From the NCBI GenBank assembly GCA_002694745.1, contig NZMY01000007.1, forward strand, positions 1 through 41,007: a stretch of 41,007 nucleotides of DNA, given 5' to 3'. The translations under genes and the position numbers were made by a program. Positions 32,405 to 40,755 of this stretch are shown here, in pieces. This DNA comes from Croceicoccus sp. (lineage in GTDB: Bacteria; Pseudomonadota; Alphaproteobacteria; Sphingomonadales; Sphingomonadaceae). The notes under the pieces were generated by a model. That model did not search any database, was not told where the DNA came from, and was given only the letters and a program-made list of their open reading frames with translations. Every line of letters begins with the position of its first letter. The stretch's first letter is position 1.

Positions 32405-34177
32405 TTATTTGGCGAGAGCAGCGCCCGTAACCTCGATTCCGGCGCCCGGTTGTCCTGACGGCACGGTGAAGCCAAACGTAGCACCGATTTCCTGTGCAAC
32501 GGGGCCAAAGAAGCGAGCTGAAATCGTCCCCCAGTTGGTCCCGTTTTTTGTTAGATCTGCTGTCACCGGATAGCCGTTTATGATAGTAGTGGCGAAGTTG
32601 AGAGTGCCGAAATTCTGTGTGTTCGAACCAGATTGGCCTTGAATGTTCAGTGCGCCACTCAATGATGCGGCGGAAAAGTTCGCGTCGAAACGGGACGTTC
32701 CGGTGACCTTGTAAACCGCATTTCCGGCAGCATCTATGCCTGTGCCGTAAGCAACGCCAGAATAGCTTGCGGTTCCTTTTCGCGCATAAACGATTCCTGT
32801 ATCGGTTGGAATACCATAGACCGTGTAGATATTGTAACGATTGGCCGCATTAAGTATTTCAAGAAGTTCGTTAAAATGAGCGAAGCTCGTGTATGTGAAA
32901 ACCAATTCGCTGCTAGAACTACTTGGTTTGTAAAAGTCTGCGGTAACTGTGAAGCCGTCTACGGACTTGCGGTAGGTGACGAAATAGGGCGCACTAGGCG
33001 CAATCTTGTCGGATGCCGCGATCGACCCATTAGCCATGTCTGAGCGAGGGCCAGAAAAGGAGATTGAACCGTCAGTCCGGATTGTCAGCTGTCCATTGCC
33101 TGATCCGATTTGGGAATTCTGACCACTGTTGACCAGTTCAACCCAATGGTTCGACGTGTAAAAAAGTTCGTCTACCACAAAATTCGTCAGCGCCAGATTT
33201 GCAGAAATTGGGCCATTTGACTTTGTACCAATTAGGCCCCCGGTCGCCGAGCTCCCGTCCACACCTGCTGTAGTGAATGTCGCTCCCACCTCATTTGCTG
33301 TCGGGCCGTAAAAACGACCATCGACTGAACCCTGAGACCGGCTATTTGATCCGCCGTAAGCTGCAAAACCGGAAAATGTGCCATCACCCGCCGAAAGTCT
33401 TCCAGCGAGGACCACATTAATACCGCCGCCCGAAGCACCTGCGCCAGATACCAGCTCCCTTTCGGTGACCGGCGTGACGGAATTGAAGGCACCAGTGAGA
33501 AAATCTACGTTGAAATTGCCGGTGCCAGAGAATGAACGCGGCTGAGTCCCAGGTTTGGTCGTGACACCAAATACGTCGGTAAGGAATGCTGCCGTTCCCA
33601 CACGGGGAATGGCGGGAGATGCGGTCTCAATTCCGTAGGTGAACATGTCCAGTGTGGTATCCTGGACGTTTCCGCTGACTCTGTTGCGCTGCCACAGGCC
33701 CCGGCCCACATAGCGAGGCCCGGTCCCGCCAAAGCTAGGTGCCCAAAGAGTCAGGAAATCACGACCGGCGGTCTCAGTTTTCGAGAATACAGCTTGTCCT
33801 TGCTCGCTAGAAGTGATGTCCGATGGGCTAAAGGTTTGGCTGCGTCCGCCCGTGCTTATGGTATAGGTGCCCCCCGTCGCATCATAAGTGATCGACAGCG
33901 GTGCGCTGGCCGAACTGCCGGAGTTGGTATTCGAGCTGCTCAAATCGAATTGCGCGGTTTGCGTTGCTGCAATGTTTGTGAATGACTGAGTTGCTGTCAG
34001 AGGTTCAAGAGACACATTGGTTGGCGTTGGCGTTGGCGTTGGCGTTGGCGTTGGCGCGGGAGTGGGAGGGGGCGCAGGGACCGGCGTGCTGTTAACGCCG
34101 CCGCCGCATGCCGAGAGCATGAACGCCAGAGTCATGGCGGATGTCGTTGCCTTTATGGCGTTTTGATTGGTCTGCAC
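32405..34177 (-). CDS. Surface lipoprotein with TbpB-like beta-barrel domains (Slam substrate)
   Basis: A 590-residue lipoprotein. The signal peptide ends in the lipobox LSAC (FMLSACGGG), followed by a proline-threonine linker (PTPTPTPTPT) encoded by six exact copies of a hexamer (34021-34056). The body holds two TbpB-type barrel signatures, GRFYGPTANEVGATF (near residue 300) and ARFFGPVAQEIGATFGF (near the C terminus), each introduced by glycine-rich strands. Such proteins bind host or environmental ligands (iron, haem or metal proteins in known cases) on the cell surface and are flipped out by Slam, encoded 12 bases upstream. The ligand is unknown; cobalt or corrinoid capture is only a thought from the neighbourhood. 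Confidence 0.82.
   Translation of the reverse strand: MQTNQNAIKATTSAMTLAFMLSACGGGVNSTPVPAPPPTPAPTPTPTPTPTPTNVSLEPLTATQSFTNIAATQTAQFDLSSSNTNSGSSASAPLSITYDATGGTYTISTGGRSQTFSPSDITSSEQGQAVFSKTETAGRDFLTLWAPSFGGTGPRYVGRGLWQRNRVSGNVQDTTLDMFTYGIETASPAIPRVGTAAFLTDVFGVTTKPGTQPRSFSGTGNFNVDFLTGAFNSVTPVTERELVSGAGASGGGINVVLAGRLSAGDGTFSGFAAYGGSNSRSQGSVDGRFYGPTANEVGATFTTAGVDGSSATGGLIGTKSNGPISANLALTNFVVDELFYTSNHWVELVNSGQNSQIGSGNGQLTIRTDGSISFSGPRSDMANGSIAASDKIAPSAPYFVTYRKSVDGFTVTADFYKPSSSSSELVFTYTSFAHFNELLEILNAANRYNIYTVYGIPTDTGIVYARKGTASYSGVAYGTGIDAAGNAVYKVTGTSRFDANFSAASLSGALNIQGQSGSNTQNFGTLNFATTIINGYPVTADLTKNGTNWGTISARFFGPVAQEIGATFGFTVPSGQPGAGIEVTGAALAK
34021..34056 (-). repeat. Hexanucleotide tandem repeat (6 copies) in the lipoprotein gene
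   Basis: Six perfect TTGGCG units (CGCCAA on the coding strand) encode Pro-Thr repeats in the linker behind the lipid anchor. Changes in copy number keep the frame and would only change linker length. Confidence 0.9.
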
Positions 34178-34189
34178 TGATTTTCCCTG

Positions 34190-35559
34190 TCAAAATGCTG
34201 AAGTCACGCCGAATTCGGCGGCGCGGCGACTGAAATCGTAGATGCCCACGGCGGAGCGGTTGCGTTCAGCGCGAACGCGCGCGTAGGGCGCCAGACCCTT
34301 CCATTGGATGGCGCGGAAGGTTGCTCCAAGGCCGATGCTGAAACGGTCATCGACGCGCTTCGCCGGATAGAGGAACAGCCGCGCGTCAGCGGTCAAGCGC
34401 GAATAGCTGCCGTCGAGCACCAGCGTGGTCCGGCCCCATTCCTTGAAAAAAAACCTGACGTGCCGCGTGTCCAATCGGACCAGCCCGGATCTCTCGCCGC
34501 CGTCCGGCTTACGCGGATTTGCAGTCCGCCACCAAAGCTGGCACTGAATGCTCGGTCAACGGCAACGGTCCCGGCGTAAACGGTCGAATCTTGAAGATTG
34601 TTGCGCAGGTTTTTCAGCCGGGAGAATGCGCCCTCATTCCTGATCTGGGTGCGTTTGCCGAGTGGGTGCTGGAAGACGGCCGATCCGCCCCAGCCGCGCG
34701 AAAGCGGTTCCTGCCCGTACCAGCGCCATGATGGCCCCGCCGACAGCGTTAGCCTGTCAGCCCCGGAAACAAGTTCCGGCCCGACCTGAAAAGCCAGAGC
34801 ATAATCGTCAAATTCATGAGCGCGGTAGAAATCACCGCTGCCCGAAACACGCGCCAGCAAGCGCGCCTTGACGCCCAAGGGCAGACGCGCATAGGCTTGG
34901 ACTCGTGTGGCAACACCAAGCCCCGACTTTGCCCGCGCATCATCGCTCAACGTGAAATCGCCCAAGACGGTGCCGAGCGTGTCAGACCGTGTGGCGCGGT
35001 TGACATTGCTGTCTGGCGCAATTGCAACTTCAAGGCTTCCTCCCAACGGCTTAGCCGCTGCCAAAGCCGAAGCGTAGAAACGGACAGCGCGTTCGACGTC
35101 CGGCGGAAGCTGGCCACCGGCCTGCACTGCCCGGAACTCTCGTTCTGCTGCCCCGAAGCGGCCAAGCACCGTGTTCATGCGCGCAAGTTCGAGACGAACG
35201 CGAGGCGCATTGGGCTTTTCATCGAGGATGCGGCGCAGTTCGACAGCAGCGTCACGCGGGCGGGCCATCCTATCGGCGAGCATCATCGCCAGACGAAAGC
35301 GCGCCTCGGTCCGCAATTCTATATCAGGATTGGTGGCCAACGCCCGATAAGCAATTTCGGCCGTGGCGAAATCGCCCGCATCGCGCGCGTTGTCAGCAAC
35401 ACCGAACAGTTGGGTGGGCGTCACCTGAACGGAAGTGATCGGAGTACTAGTTGATGATTCGGGAATGACTTCCCTGCGGTGCAGGTCGCTAGCCTTCGCC
35501 GACGCGTTCATGGCCAAGCCTGTGGCTGACAAGCTAGCCAAGTATAAATATAGTTCCAC
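34190..35559 (-). pseudogene. Slam-type outer-membrane exporter (TPR plus DUF560 barrel), out of frame
   Basis: Slam proteins move surface lipoproteins across the outer membrane. The first frame (35559 to 34393) has a signal-peptide-like N terminus, TPR-like helices at residues about 45-150 (AEIAYRALATNPDIELRTEARFRLAMML, AAVELRRILDEKPNAPRVRLELARM) and barrel strands (VQAYARLPLGVKARLLARVSG). At a run of eight T (34453 to 34446, coding strand) the frame is lost. The rest of the barrel, WGRTTLVLDGSYSRL to the family ending YARVRAERNRSAVGIYDF and AAEFGVTSAF, continues in another frame to 34190. One more T or two fewer restores it. It may be a sequencing error, a true mutation or a phase switch. 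The start (GTG at 35559) is uncertain. Confidence 0.82.
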
Positions 35560-35664
35560 ATGCTGTGTTTAAGCAGCGTGCGGCGACAGCACAATATCTT
35601 TGGCGTGAGTTTCTAACATTGTACCGATTTACTTGCAGCTCTGGCAGAGCCACGCAAAAGTTTC
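35560..35664. other. Slam upstream region
   Basis: A short AT-richer stretch that should hold the promoter of the leftward Slam and lipoprotein genes. No clear -35/-10 pair was found. Confidence 0.3.
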
Positions 35665-35721
35665 CTAATTCCGATGGCCAGGCTCGGTAGAACGCCTCAG
35701 CATCAAATTGCCAGAATGCCG

Positions 35722-35883
35722 TACGTTCTCATGACTGCTGTCGATCCCGCGTTCGAACAGCAAATCCTCGACATTCTGCAGCGACAGCGGAAACCGCACA
35801 TACATCATCACCACGAGGGGGACTACCTCCGGCGAAGAGTTTAAACAGCGGAACGGGCTGGCTGGCTTGCGAGGACGGGGCAT
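35722..35883 (-). pseudogene. IS6-family transposase N-terminal remnant
   Basis: The first 50 or so residues match IS6/IS26-family transposases: MPRPRKPASPFRCLNSSPEV, then VMMYVRFPLSLQNVEDLLFERGIDSSHENVR. In the family this is followed by WWNRFGP and the DDE core; here the match stops after HENVR and the rest is missing. IS6 elements make cointegrates, so this scar may mark a past joining step in building the passenger region. Confidence 0.75.
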
Positions 35884-36490
35884 CTCACTGCCCTGCCTCG
35901 GCCCACCTTACCAAGTGGTACATTTGCCCCGACAATGCCATCTAAACGGCAACTGCGCCCTTGTGGCGAACGCCCCGATGGGTACTCAGGACATTACCCT
36001 TACGATCAAGTTCGATTGCTCGATCTTCATTGGCACCGCCACCATCAGGGCACGCGGCGCTTTCCCGATCAAAGGCGCCAAGACCGGCCGAAGGGGTTTC
36101 GCAGCTCCAGTTATGCCCACCGCCGACGCTCTGTAGCACTTGCTTGTGTATCTAGAAACGGTCGTTTGTCGAACGCTATTGGGCTGCCAGAACGGGCAGC
36201 GCGCGTCAGCAATTAAGGCTTGCCCTATGAACAGCGTAGTTCGGCGCACTGCTGCCAGACAGCTTGGCTAAAAAGGGAATGGCGAGTTTCGGCACGAGCG
36301 GCCATTCACATGTCGGTTGAGCAACGACTTGGATTGGTCGGCTGCCGACTTCGCACGAGCGTCAGCTATCTCCGCGAGCTCGCTCCGATCCGGACATTCG
36401 CTTAACGGCCCGGCACCGTCATAAACCGGGGGCGAGGGAACGGCGGGTTTCAGGGAATCCGCCCCGTGTCGCGAATGTCCGCAAGGGGGC
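35884..36490. other. Gap between IS6 remnant and resolvase gene
   Basis: About 600 bp in which I recognise no gene. Several short frames exist on both strands but none has a ribosome site with a familiar product. The last 250 bases look like decayed coding DNA. No second copy of the 38-bp repeat was found here. Confidence 0.35.
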
Positions 36491-36513
36491 GACAGCTGCT
36501 TAACGGAGCTGTC
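36491..36513 (-). terminator. Hairpin spanning the resolvase stop codon
   Basis: GACAGCT and AGCTGTC form a perfect 7-bp inverted repeat with a 9-base loop that contains the tnpR stop codon (36500-36502). No T-run follows. Possible mRNA-end structure. Confidence 0.3.
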
Positions 36514-37132
36514 GTCCACGATCGAAAAGGCGCTGGCCGTCTGGACGCAATGCTCCGGTCGGATCCACGAAGCGGTAGAGAGTCTGGCGTGTCACGCCCA
36601 TTTCCGCGCAAAGATCGGCGACCACGGTTTCGGGCTTGCCCATAGCGGCCTGAGCAAGGCGTAGCTTTGCCAAGGTCATCTTGAATGGCCGGCCGCCTTT
36701 TCTACCCCGTGCCCGCGCGGCGGCTAACCCCGCCTTGGTGCGTTCGACGATGAGTTCGCGCTCGAACTCGGCGAGGCCGGCGAAGATCGCGAAGATCAGC
36801 CGGCCATTGGCGGTGGTGGTGTCGATCGACGCCCCTTCACCCGCCAGCACCTTGAGCCCAATACCGCGCTTGGTCAGGTCGCCAACCGTGTTGACGAGGT
36901 GGCGCAGATCGCGGCCGAGCCGGTCGAGCTTCCAGATCACGAGCGTGTCGTCGCGGCGCAGCGCCTTCAAGCACGCGTCCAACCCCGGTCGCTTGTCGAG
37001 CCGACCCGACGCGGCATCCTCATAGATATGTTCGGGATCGACGCCGGCCGCGATCAGGGCGTCGCGCTGGAGGTCATGGACCTGGCTGCCGTCCGCCTTG
37101 GACACCCGCGCGTAACCAATCTGAGTTGTCAC
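36500..37132 (-). CDS. tnpR: Serine resolvase TnpR
   Basis: A 210-residue serine recombinase that resolves the cointegrates formed by Tn3-type transposition. The catalytic Ser is in IGYARVSKADG (S11). The active-site arginines lie in KLDRLGRDLRHLVN. The long helix E region reads RLIFAIFAGLAEFERELIVERTKAGLAAARARGRKGGRP, and a C-terminal helix-turn-helix reads VADLCAEMGVTRQTLYRFV. The start is a GTG at 37132. It is divergent from tnpA, with 138 bp between them. It is slightly longer than classic TnpR (about 185 residues). Confidence 0.93.
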   Translation of the reverse strand: MTTQIGYARVSKADGSQVHDLQRDALIAAGVDPEHIYEDAASGRLDKRPGLDACLKALRRDDTLVIWKLDRLGRDLRHLVNTVGDLTKRGIGLKVLAGEGASIDTTTANGRLIFAIFAGLAEFERELIVERTKAGLAAARARGRKGGRPFKMTLAKLRLAQAAMGKPETVVADLCAEMGVTRQTLYRFVDPTGALRPDGQRLFDRGRQLR

Positions 37133-37250
37133 ATATACGTCCGTTTATGGAGCGCAGCAGCCGACTGCCTGCTGCCATAGCCGAGGATGTCACATAATCC
37201 GTCATGCTGTCTATGATCGATAAACGGTGTTCAATATGAATAAGTGACAC
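37127..37250. promoter_or_regulatory. Candidate res site between tnpR and tnpA
   Basis: The divergent gap holds two direct copies of TGTCACATA (37127 and 37188, each followed within a few bases by CGTC) and an inverted copy of TGTCAC at 37244-37249. It also holds a CCGTTTAT/ATAAACGG pair (37141-37148 and 37220-37227) and a perfect 7-bp dyad GCAGCAG/CTGCTGC (37154-37175). Tn3 res sites have three resolvase-bound subsites and overlap both promoters; subsite limits here are not proven. Confidence 0.5.
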
Positions 37251-37270
37251 CTCGAAATCGGGAAGCGCAT

Positions 37271-40240
37271 ATGGCGGGCAAAACGATCCTCACCCCCGGT
37301 CAGCGAGACGCCCTGTTCGATCCGCCGACGGAACCCGACATCGTCGAGCGGCTCTACACACTCGGCAGCAACGAACTCGCAGAAATTTTCCGCAGACGTC
37401 GCCCTGCCAACCGGATCGGTTTTGCCGTCCAGCTTTGCTACCTGCGCGCGCCAGGCCGCCCCCTGCGTGCCGATGAAATTCCGCCGATGCCGATGTTGGT
37501 GTTGCTCGCCGAACAGCTTGCATGCGCCGTCAGCGATTTTGCCCTCTACGCTGATCGGCTGCCGACGCTGCGGGAACACCGCGCCCAAGCCGAAGCTTGG
37601 CTGGGCATGCGCCCTTTCATGACTGCGGATCGGCGTGCCCTTTTCGACATCGCAGTTGAAGTGGCGACTTCAACCGATCGGGGTGGGGCAATTGTCGCAG
37701 CGATGGTCCAAGCCCTTCGGGACAACAATGTGACATTGCCCGCCAGTGACACGTTCGAACGTATCGCGTTGGTTGCGCGCGCACGTGCGCGAAAATCTGC
37801 GTATGCCGGAATCGTCAGCGAGCTGTCCGCCGAACAAAGCCACAATCTGGTACGACTGCTGGCAACAGACCCTGCCCTCGGTCGGACCACGCTGGCATGG
37901 CTGCGTGAATATCCAGAAGCACCCAGCGCCAGCAATCTCGCCGCTGTAATCGAAAGACTGAGCGTCGTGCGCGGGTTGGTCATCGACCCGGCCCGCGCGC
38001 GCACCATTCACGCCAATCGCTACGCCGTCATGTCTCGCGAGGCGGCGATCATGAGCGCGCAGCACCTCTCCAGGCTGGACGAGGTACGACGTACTGCCAC
38101 GCTCTGCGCGTTCGTCATTGAAATGGAAGTGACGTTGACCGACGCCGCCGTATTCATGATGGAAAAGATGGTTGGATCGCTATTCCGCCGCGCGGAACGG
38201 TCCCGTTCTGCACGACTGGTCGAAGAAGCGGGTCGCCTGAAGGAAATCGGCAAAATTTACGCGGCGCTCGGGCGGCTGCTGATCGAAGGGCGCTGGAAGC
38301 AGGAGGATCCCAGGGACGCGATCGAACGGGAAATTGGCTGGCCGAATATCGAGCGAAGCGTTGAGGAAACCGAGCTTCTTACCCGTGGAAGCGAGCATGG
38401 ACTGACGGATGTGCTGGAACGGTATCCCATGGTGCGGCGATTTGCCCCGCAGTTTTTAGCGGCATTCACTTTCAAGGCGGCAAAGTCGAACGATCCCGTT
38501 CTGGCGGCGGTGGCGGCCCTCATCGAATTGTATCGATCGAACCGGCGCATTCTCCCGCCCGTGGTGCCGCTTGGTTTTCTGCGAGTGCGCTGGCGCAAGC
38601 TTGTCCTCGATGATGGGAAGGTGGACCGCCGTGCATACGAGATCGCGGTCATTGTGCATTTGCGGGAACGACTGGGGTCGGGCGCGATCTGGGTTGAAGG
38701 CAGCAGGGCCTATCGAACTCTGGCCGACTATCTGTTGCCCAAGCCCACTTTCGAAACCATGCTGCTCGAGCAAAGAGTTCCCGTCGCCATCGACACCTCG
38801 TTCCCTGCCTGGCTCGACGATCGGCGCGAGAGGCTCGCTGCCCGGATGGCAGAGGTCAACTCGAAGGCACTGAAGGGCGAATTGCCTGATGTGATCCTTG
38901 ACGACGGCGGTCTCAAGATTTCTCCGCTCCGTAACGCGGTCCCTGATGAGGCCGAGAACCTAAAGGCACAGCTATACGGCCTGCTTCCCCGCATACGCAT
39001 CACCGATTTGCTGGCCGAAGTGGGCGTATGGACAGGGTTTGCCGATTGTTTCACGCACGTACGAAACGGGGCACCGTCCCACGATGGGCAAGCGCTGATG
39101 GCCGCCATTTTGGCCGATGCCACCAATCTGGGACTGGGCCGCATGGCGGAAAGCTCTCAAGGGTTGACCCACGCACGCCTGATATGGACCGCACAATGGC
39201 ACATCCGTGACGAGACCTATTCCGCAGCCCTGGCAGCCATCGTCGATCATCATCACGCGTTACCCCATTCGGCAATTTGGGGGCCGGGAACGGGATCATC
39301 GTCCGATGGGCAGTTTTATCGAGCGGGCGCCAAAGGTGAGGGCCGCGCGGATTATAATGCCAAATACGGCTCGGAGTCCGGCGTGCTTTTCTACACGCAC
39401 GTGTCGGATCGCTACGCCCCGTTCTACAACAAAGTCATCGCCGCCAACGCCGGCGAGGCCGCCCATGTGATCGACGGGCTGCTCAATCATGAGAGCCAAC
39501 TGGAGATCCAGGAGCATGCCACCGACACTGCCGGCGCGGTCGATCATGTGTTCGCCTTGTGCCATTTGCTTGGTTTCCGGTTTGCTCCGCGCATTCGCGA
39601 TCTCAGCGAGAGGCGGCTCTACACGCTTGCCCAGGGCACCGAATTTGCCGCCCTCGATCAATTGATCGGGGGTGCCGTCAACGTGAAAGCCATCGAGGAT
39701 GACTGGGCAGAGGTGCTGCACCTCGCTGCATCGATCCGCACTGGCACAGTCAGCGCCTCCGTCATGCTCAAGAAGCTGGCGGGCTATTCGCGTCAGAACT
39801 CGCTGTCGCGGGCGCTGCGGGAGATTGGTCGGGTTGAAAGATCGTTGTTCATGCTGGATTGGCTCGATGACATTGACCTACGTCGCCGCACCAACGCCAA
39901 TCTCAACAAGGGCGAGGCCCGCAACGCTTTGGCCCGCGCTGTATTTTTCAACCGGCTTGGCGAGCTGCGGGATCGGACATTTGAGAACCAGCGCCACCGG
40001 GCGTCGGGCCTCAACCTCGTGTCGGCCGCGATAATCCTCTGGAATACCGTTTATCTCGGGCGGGCGGCCGATTATCTGCGCCAGCAAGGCCGTGTCATTG
40101 AGGATGAGCTATTGAGCCATGCCGCGCCACTGGGCTGGGAGCACATCAGTCTTACCGGCGATTATCTCTGGAGCGACATGGAATTGCCCGAGGATGGATA
40201 TCGCCCACTGCGCACGCAAAACAGCCGGTCAGGCGCTTAG
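37271..40240 (+). CDS. tnpA: Tn3-family transposase TnpA
   Basis: A full-length 989-residue Tn3-type DDE transposase. The N-terminal DUF4158 region starts MAGKTILTPGQRDALFDPP. The C-terminal catalytic domain shows the first Asp in AAILADATNLGLGRMAE, the second in EHATDTAGAVDHVFALCHLLGFRF and the Glu in NANLNKGEARNALARAVFFNRLGELRDRT, with SSSDGQFYRAG and FYTHVSDRYAPFYNKVIAAN between. All key motifs are intact. The start at 37271 has GGGAAG upstream and is preferred over an in-frame GTG at 37244. The stop codon lies inside the right inverted repeat, as is common in this family. It should drive replicative transposition. Confidence 0.96.
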   Translation: MAGKTILTPGQRDALFDPPTEPDIVERLYTLGSNELAEIFRRRRPANRIGFAVQLCYLRAPGRPLRADEIPPMPMLVLLAEQLACAVSDFALYADRLPTLREHRAQAEAWLGMRPFMTADRRALFDIAVEVATSTDRGGAIVAAMVQALRDNNVTLPASDTFERIALVARARARKSAYAGIVSELSAEQSHNLVRLLATDPALGRTTLAWLREYPEAPSASNLAAVIERLSVVRGLVIDPARARTIHANRYAVMSREAAIMSAQHLSRLDEVRRTATLCAFVIEMEVTLTDAAVFMMEKMVGSLFRRAERSRSARLVEEAGRLKEIGKIYAALGRLLIEGRWKQEDPRDAIEREIGWPNIERSVEETELLTRGSEHGLTDVLERYPMVRRFAPQFLAAFTFKAAKSNDPVLAAVAALIELYRSNRRILPPVVPLGFLRVRWRKLVLDDGKVDRRAYEIAVIVHLRERLGSGAIWVEGSRAYRTLADYLLPKPTFETMLLEQRVPVAIDTSFPAWLDDRRERLAARMAEVNSKALKGELPDVILDDGGLKISPLRNAVPDEAENLKAQLYGLLPRIRITDLLAEVGVWTGFADCFTHVRNGAPSHDGQALMAAILADATNLGLGRMAESSQGLTHARLIWTAQWHIRDETYSAALAAIVDHHHALPHSAIWGPGTGSSSDGQFYRAGAKGEGRADYNAKYGSESGVLFYTHVSDRYAPFYNKVIAANAGEAAHVIDGLLNHESQLEIQEHATDTAGAVDHVFALCHLLGFRFAPRIRDLSERRLYTLAQGTEFAALDQLIGGAVNVKAIEDDWAEVLHLAASIRTGTVSASVMLKKLAGYSRQNSLSRALREIGRVERSLFMLDWLDDIDLRRRTNANLNKGEARNALARAVFFNRLGELRDRTFENQRHRASGLNLVSAAIILWNTVYLGRAADYLRQQGRVIEDELLSHAAPLGWEHISLTGDYLWSDMELPEDGYRPLRTQNSRSGA

Positions 40241-40594
40241 CGTACGTTTACGACCAGATTCTGCGATGCCCCCAGCTATCCCCTTGCTGCCACTCACGTG
40301 AAATACCAGGGCGCCAGGGCAGAGGCTCCCGACTTCGCTGACCGCTTGCACTATCTCCGGGATCGCGTCGTCGGAAACCGCGATTGCAATGACGTCACAA
40401 CCGGCGACGATTTTGGCGAGAGAACAGACTATCCTGGCATGGTCGGCCTCTTCGACCAATTCGCGACACTTCGCGAGCGTGCGACCCCATACCATTATTG
40501 GCGCCACGGATTGGTAGATCAGGCCAAGTGTCAGCGCCAGCGCGACCCTTCCGGTTCCGATAATCCCGATTTGCTTGAAATGCGGTGAGCTCAT
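40229..40594 (-). pseudogene. DUF2520-like Rossmann-fold protein, 3' part lost to the transposon
   Basis: The native part runs from the ATG at 40594 to 40274, about 107 residues: an NAD(P)-binding Rossmann start KQIGIIGTGRVALALTLGL, then VWGRTLAKCRELVEEADHARI and DVIAIAVSDDAIPEIVQAV, ending HVSGSKGIA. This matches the N-terminal domain of DUF2520 / 2-dehydropantoate-reductase-like proteins. The frame then runs through the inverted repeat for some 14 foreign residues to a stop at 40229. The C-terminal domain is absent. It is not related to the tpsB fragment at the left end. Confidence 0.75.
40236..40273 (-). repeat. Right 38-bp terminal inverted repeat (Tn3 type)
   Basis: It reads CTTAGCGT inward and GATGCCCCC outward on the plus strand, and is the complement of 4680-4717 at 37 of 38 positions. 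The tnpA stop codon is within it. The outer edge cuts the DUF2520-like gene. Confidence 0.93.
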
Positions 40595-40755
40595 TCTGGG
40601 TAGGTAGCGGTCCTCAGAACGTAGTTCTATCTCTCCGTTCCGCCGATCGAGGTATTCTTTAGCGGGCGCGACGGAGACGAGGCGTTTGACATTCAATAGA
40701 CCGCGGGGCAGCACGGGCTTCGCCGCTCGCGACAACCAATTTCCGATGGATATTT

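Larger units (their letters stand above)
4680..40273. mobile_element. Tn3-family transposon-like unit carrying cobalamin synthesis and cobalt uptake genes
   Basis: The unit is bounded by 38-bp inverted repeats (4680-4717 and 40236-40273, 37 of 38 identical). It contains tnpA ending in the right repeat and a divergent resolvase gene with a candidate res region. The roughly 31-kb passenger segment holds 22 cobalamin genes, two B12 riboswitches, a TonB receptor, a NiCoT permease, a sensor kinase and a Slam/lipoprotein pair. The flanks 4675-4679 (ttgat) and 40274-40278 (agcta) do not match, and each side cuts a different gene. The unit is therefore rearranged, or the left repeat is the end of a related second copy. 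Confidence 0.8.

Noticed and set aside
34021-34056. Possible CRISPR or origin iterons from the tandem hexamer
   Set aside because: Units of 6 bp in a coding linker; no spacers and no replication gene nearby.
35935-36249. Several 60-90 codon frames between the IS6 remnant and tnpR
   Set aside because: Overlapping in several frames on both strands, no ribosome sites, no recognised product.
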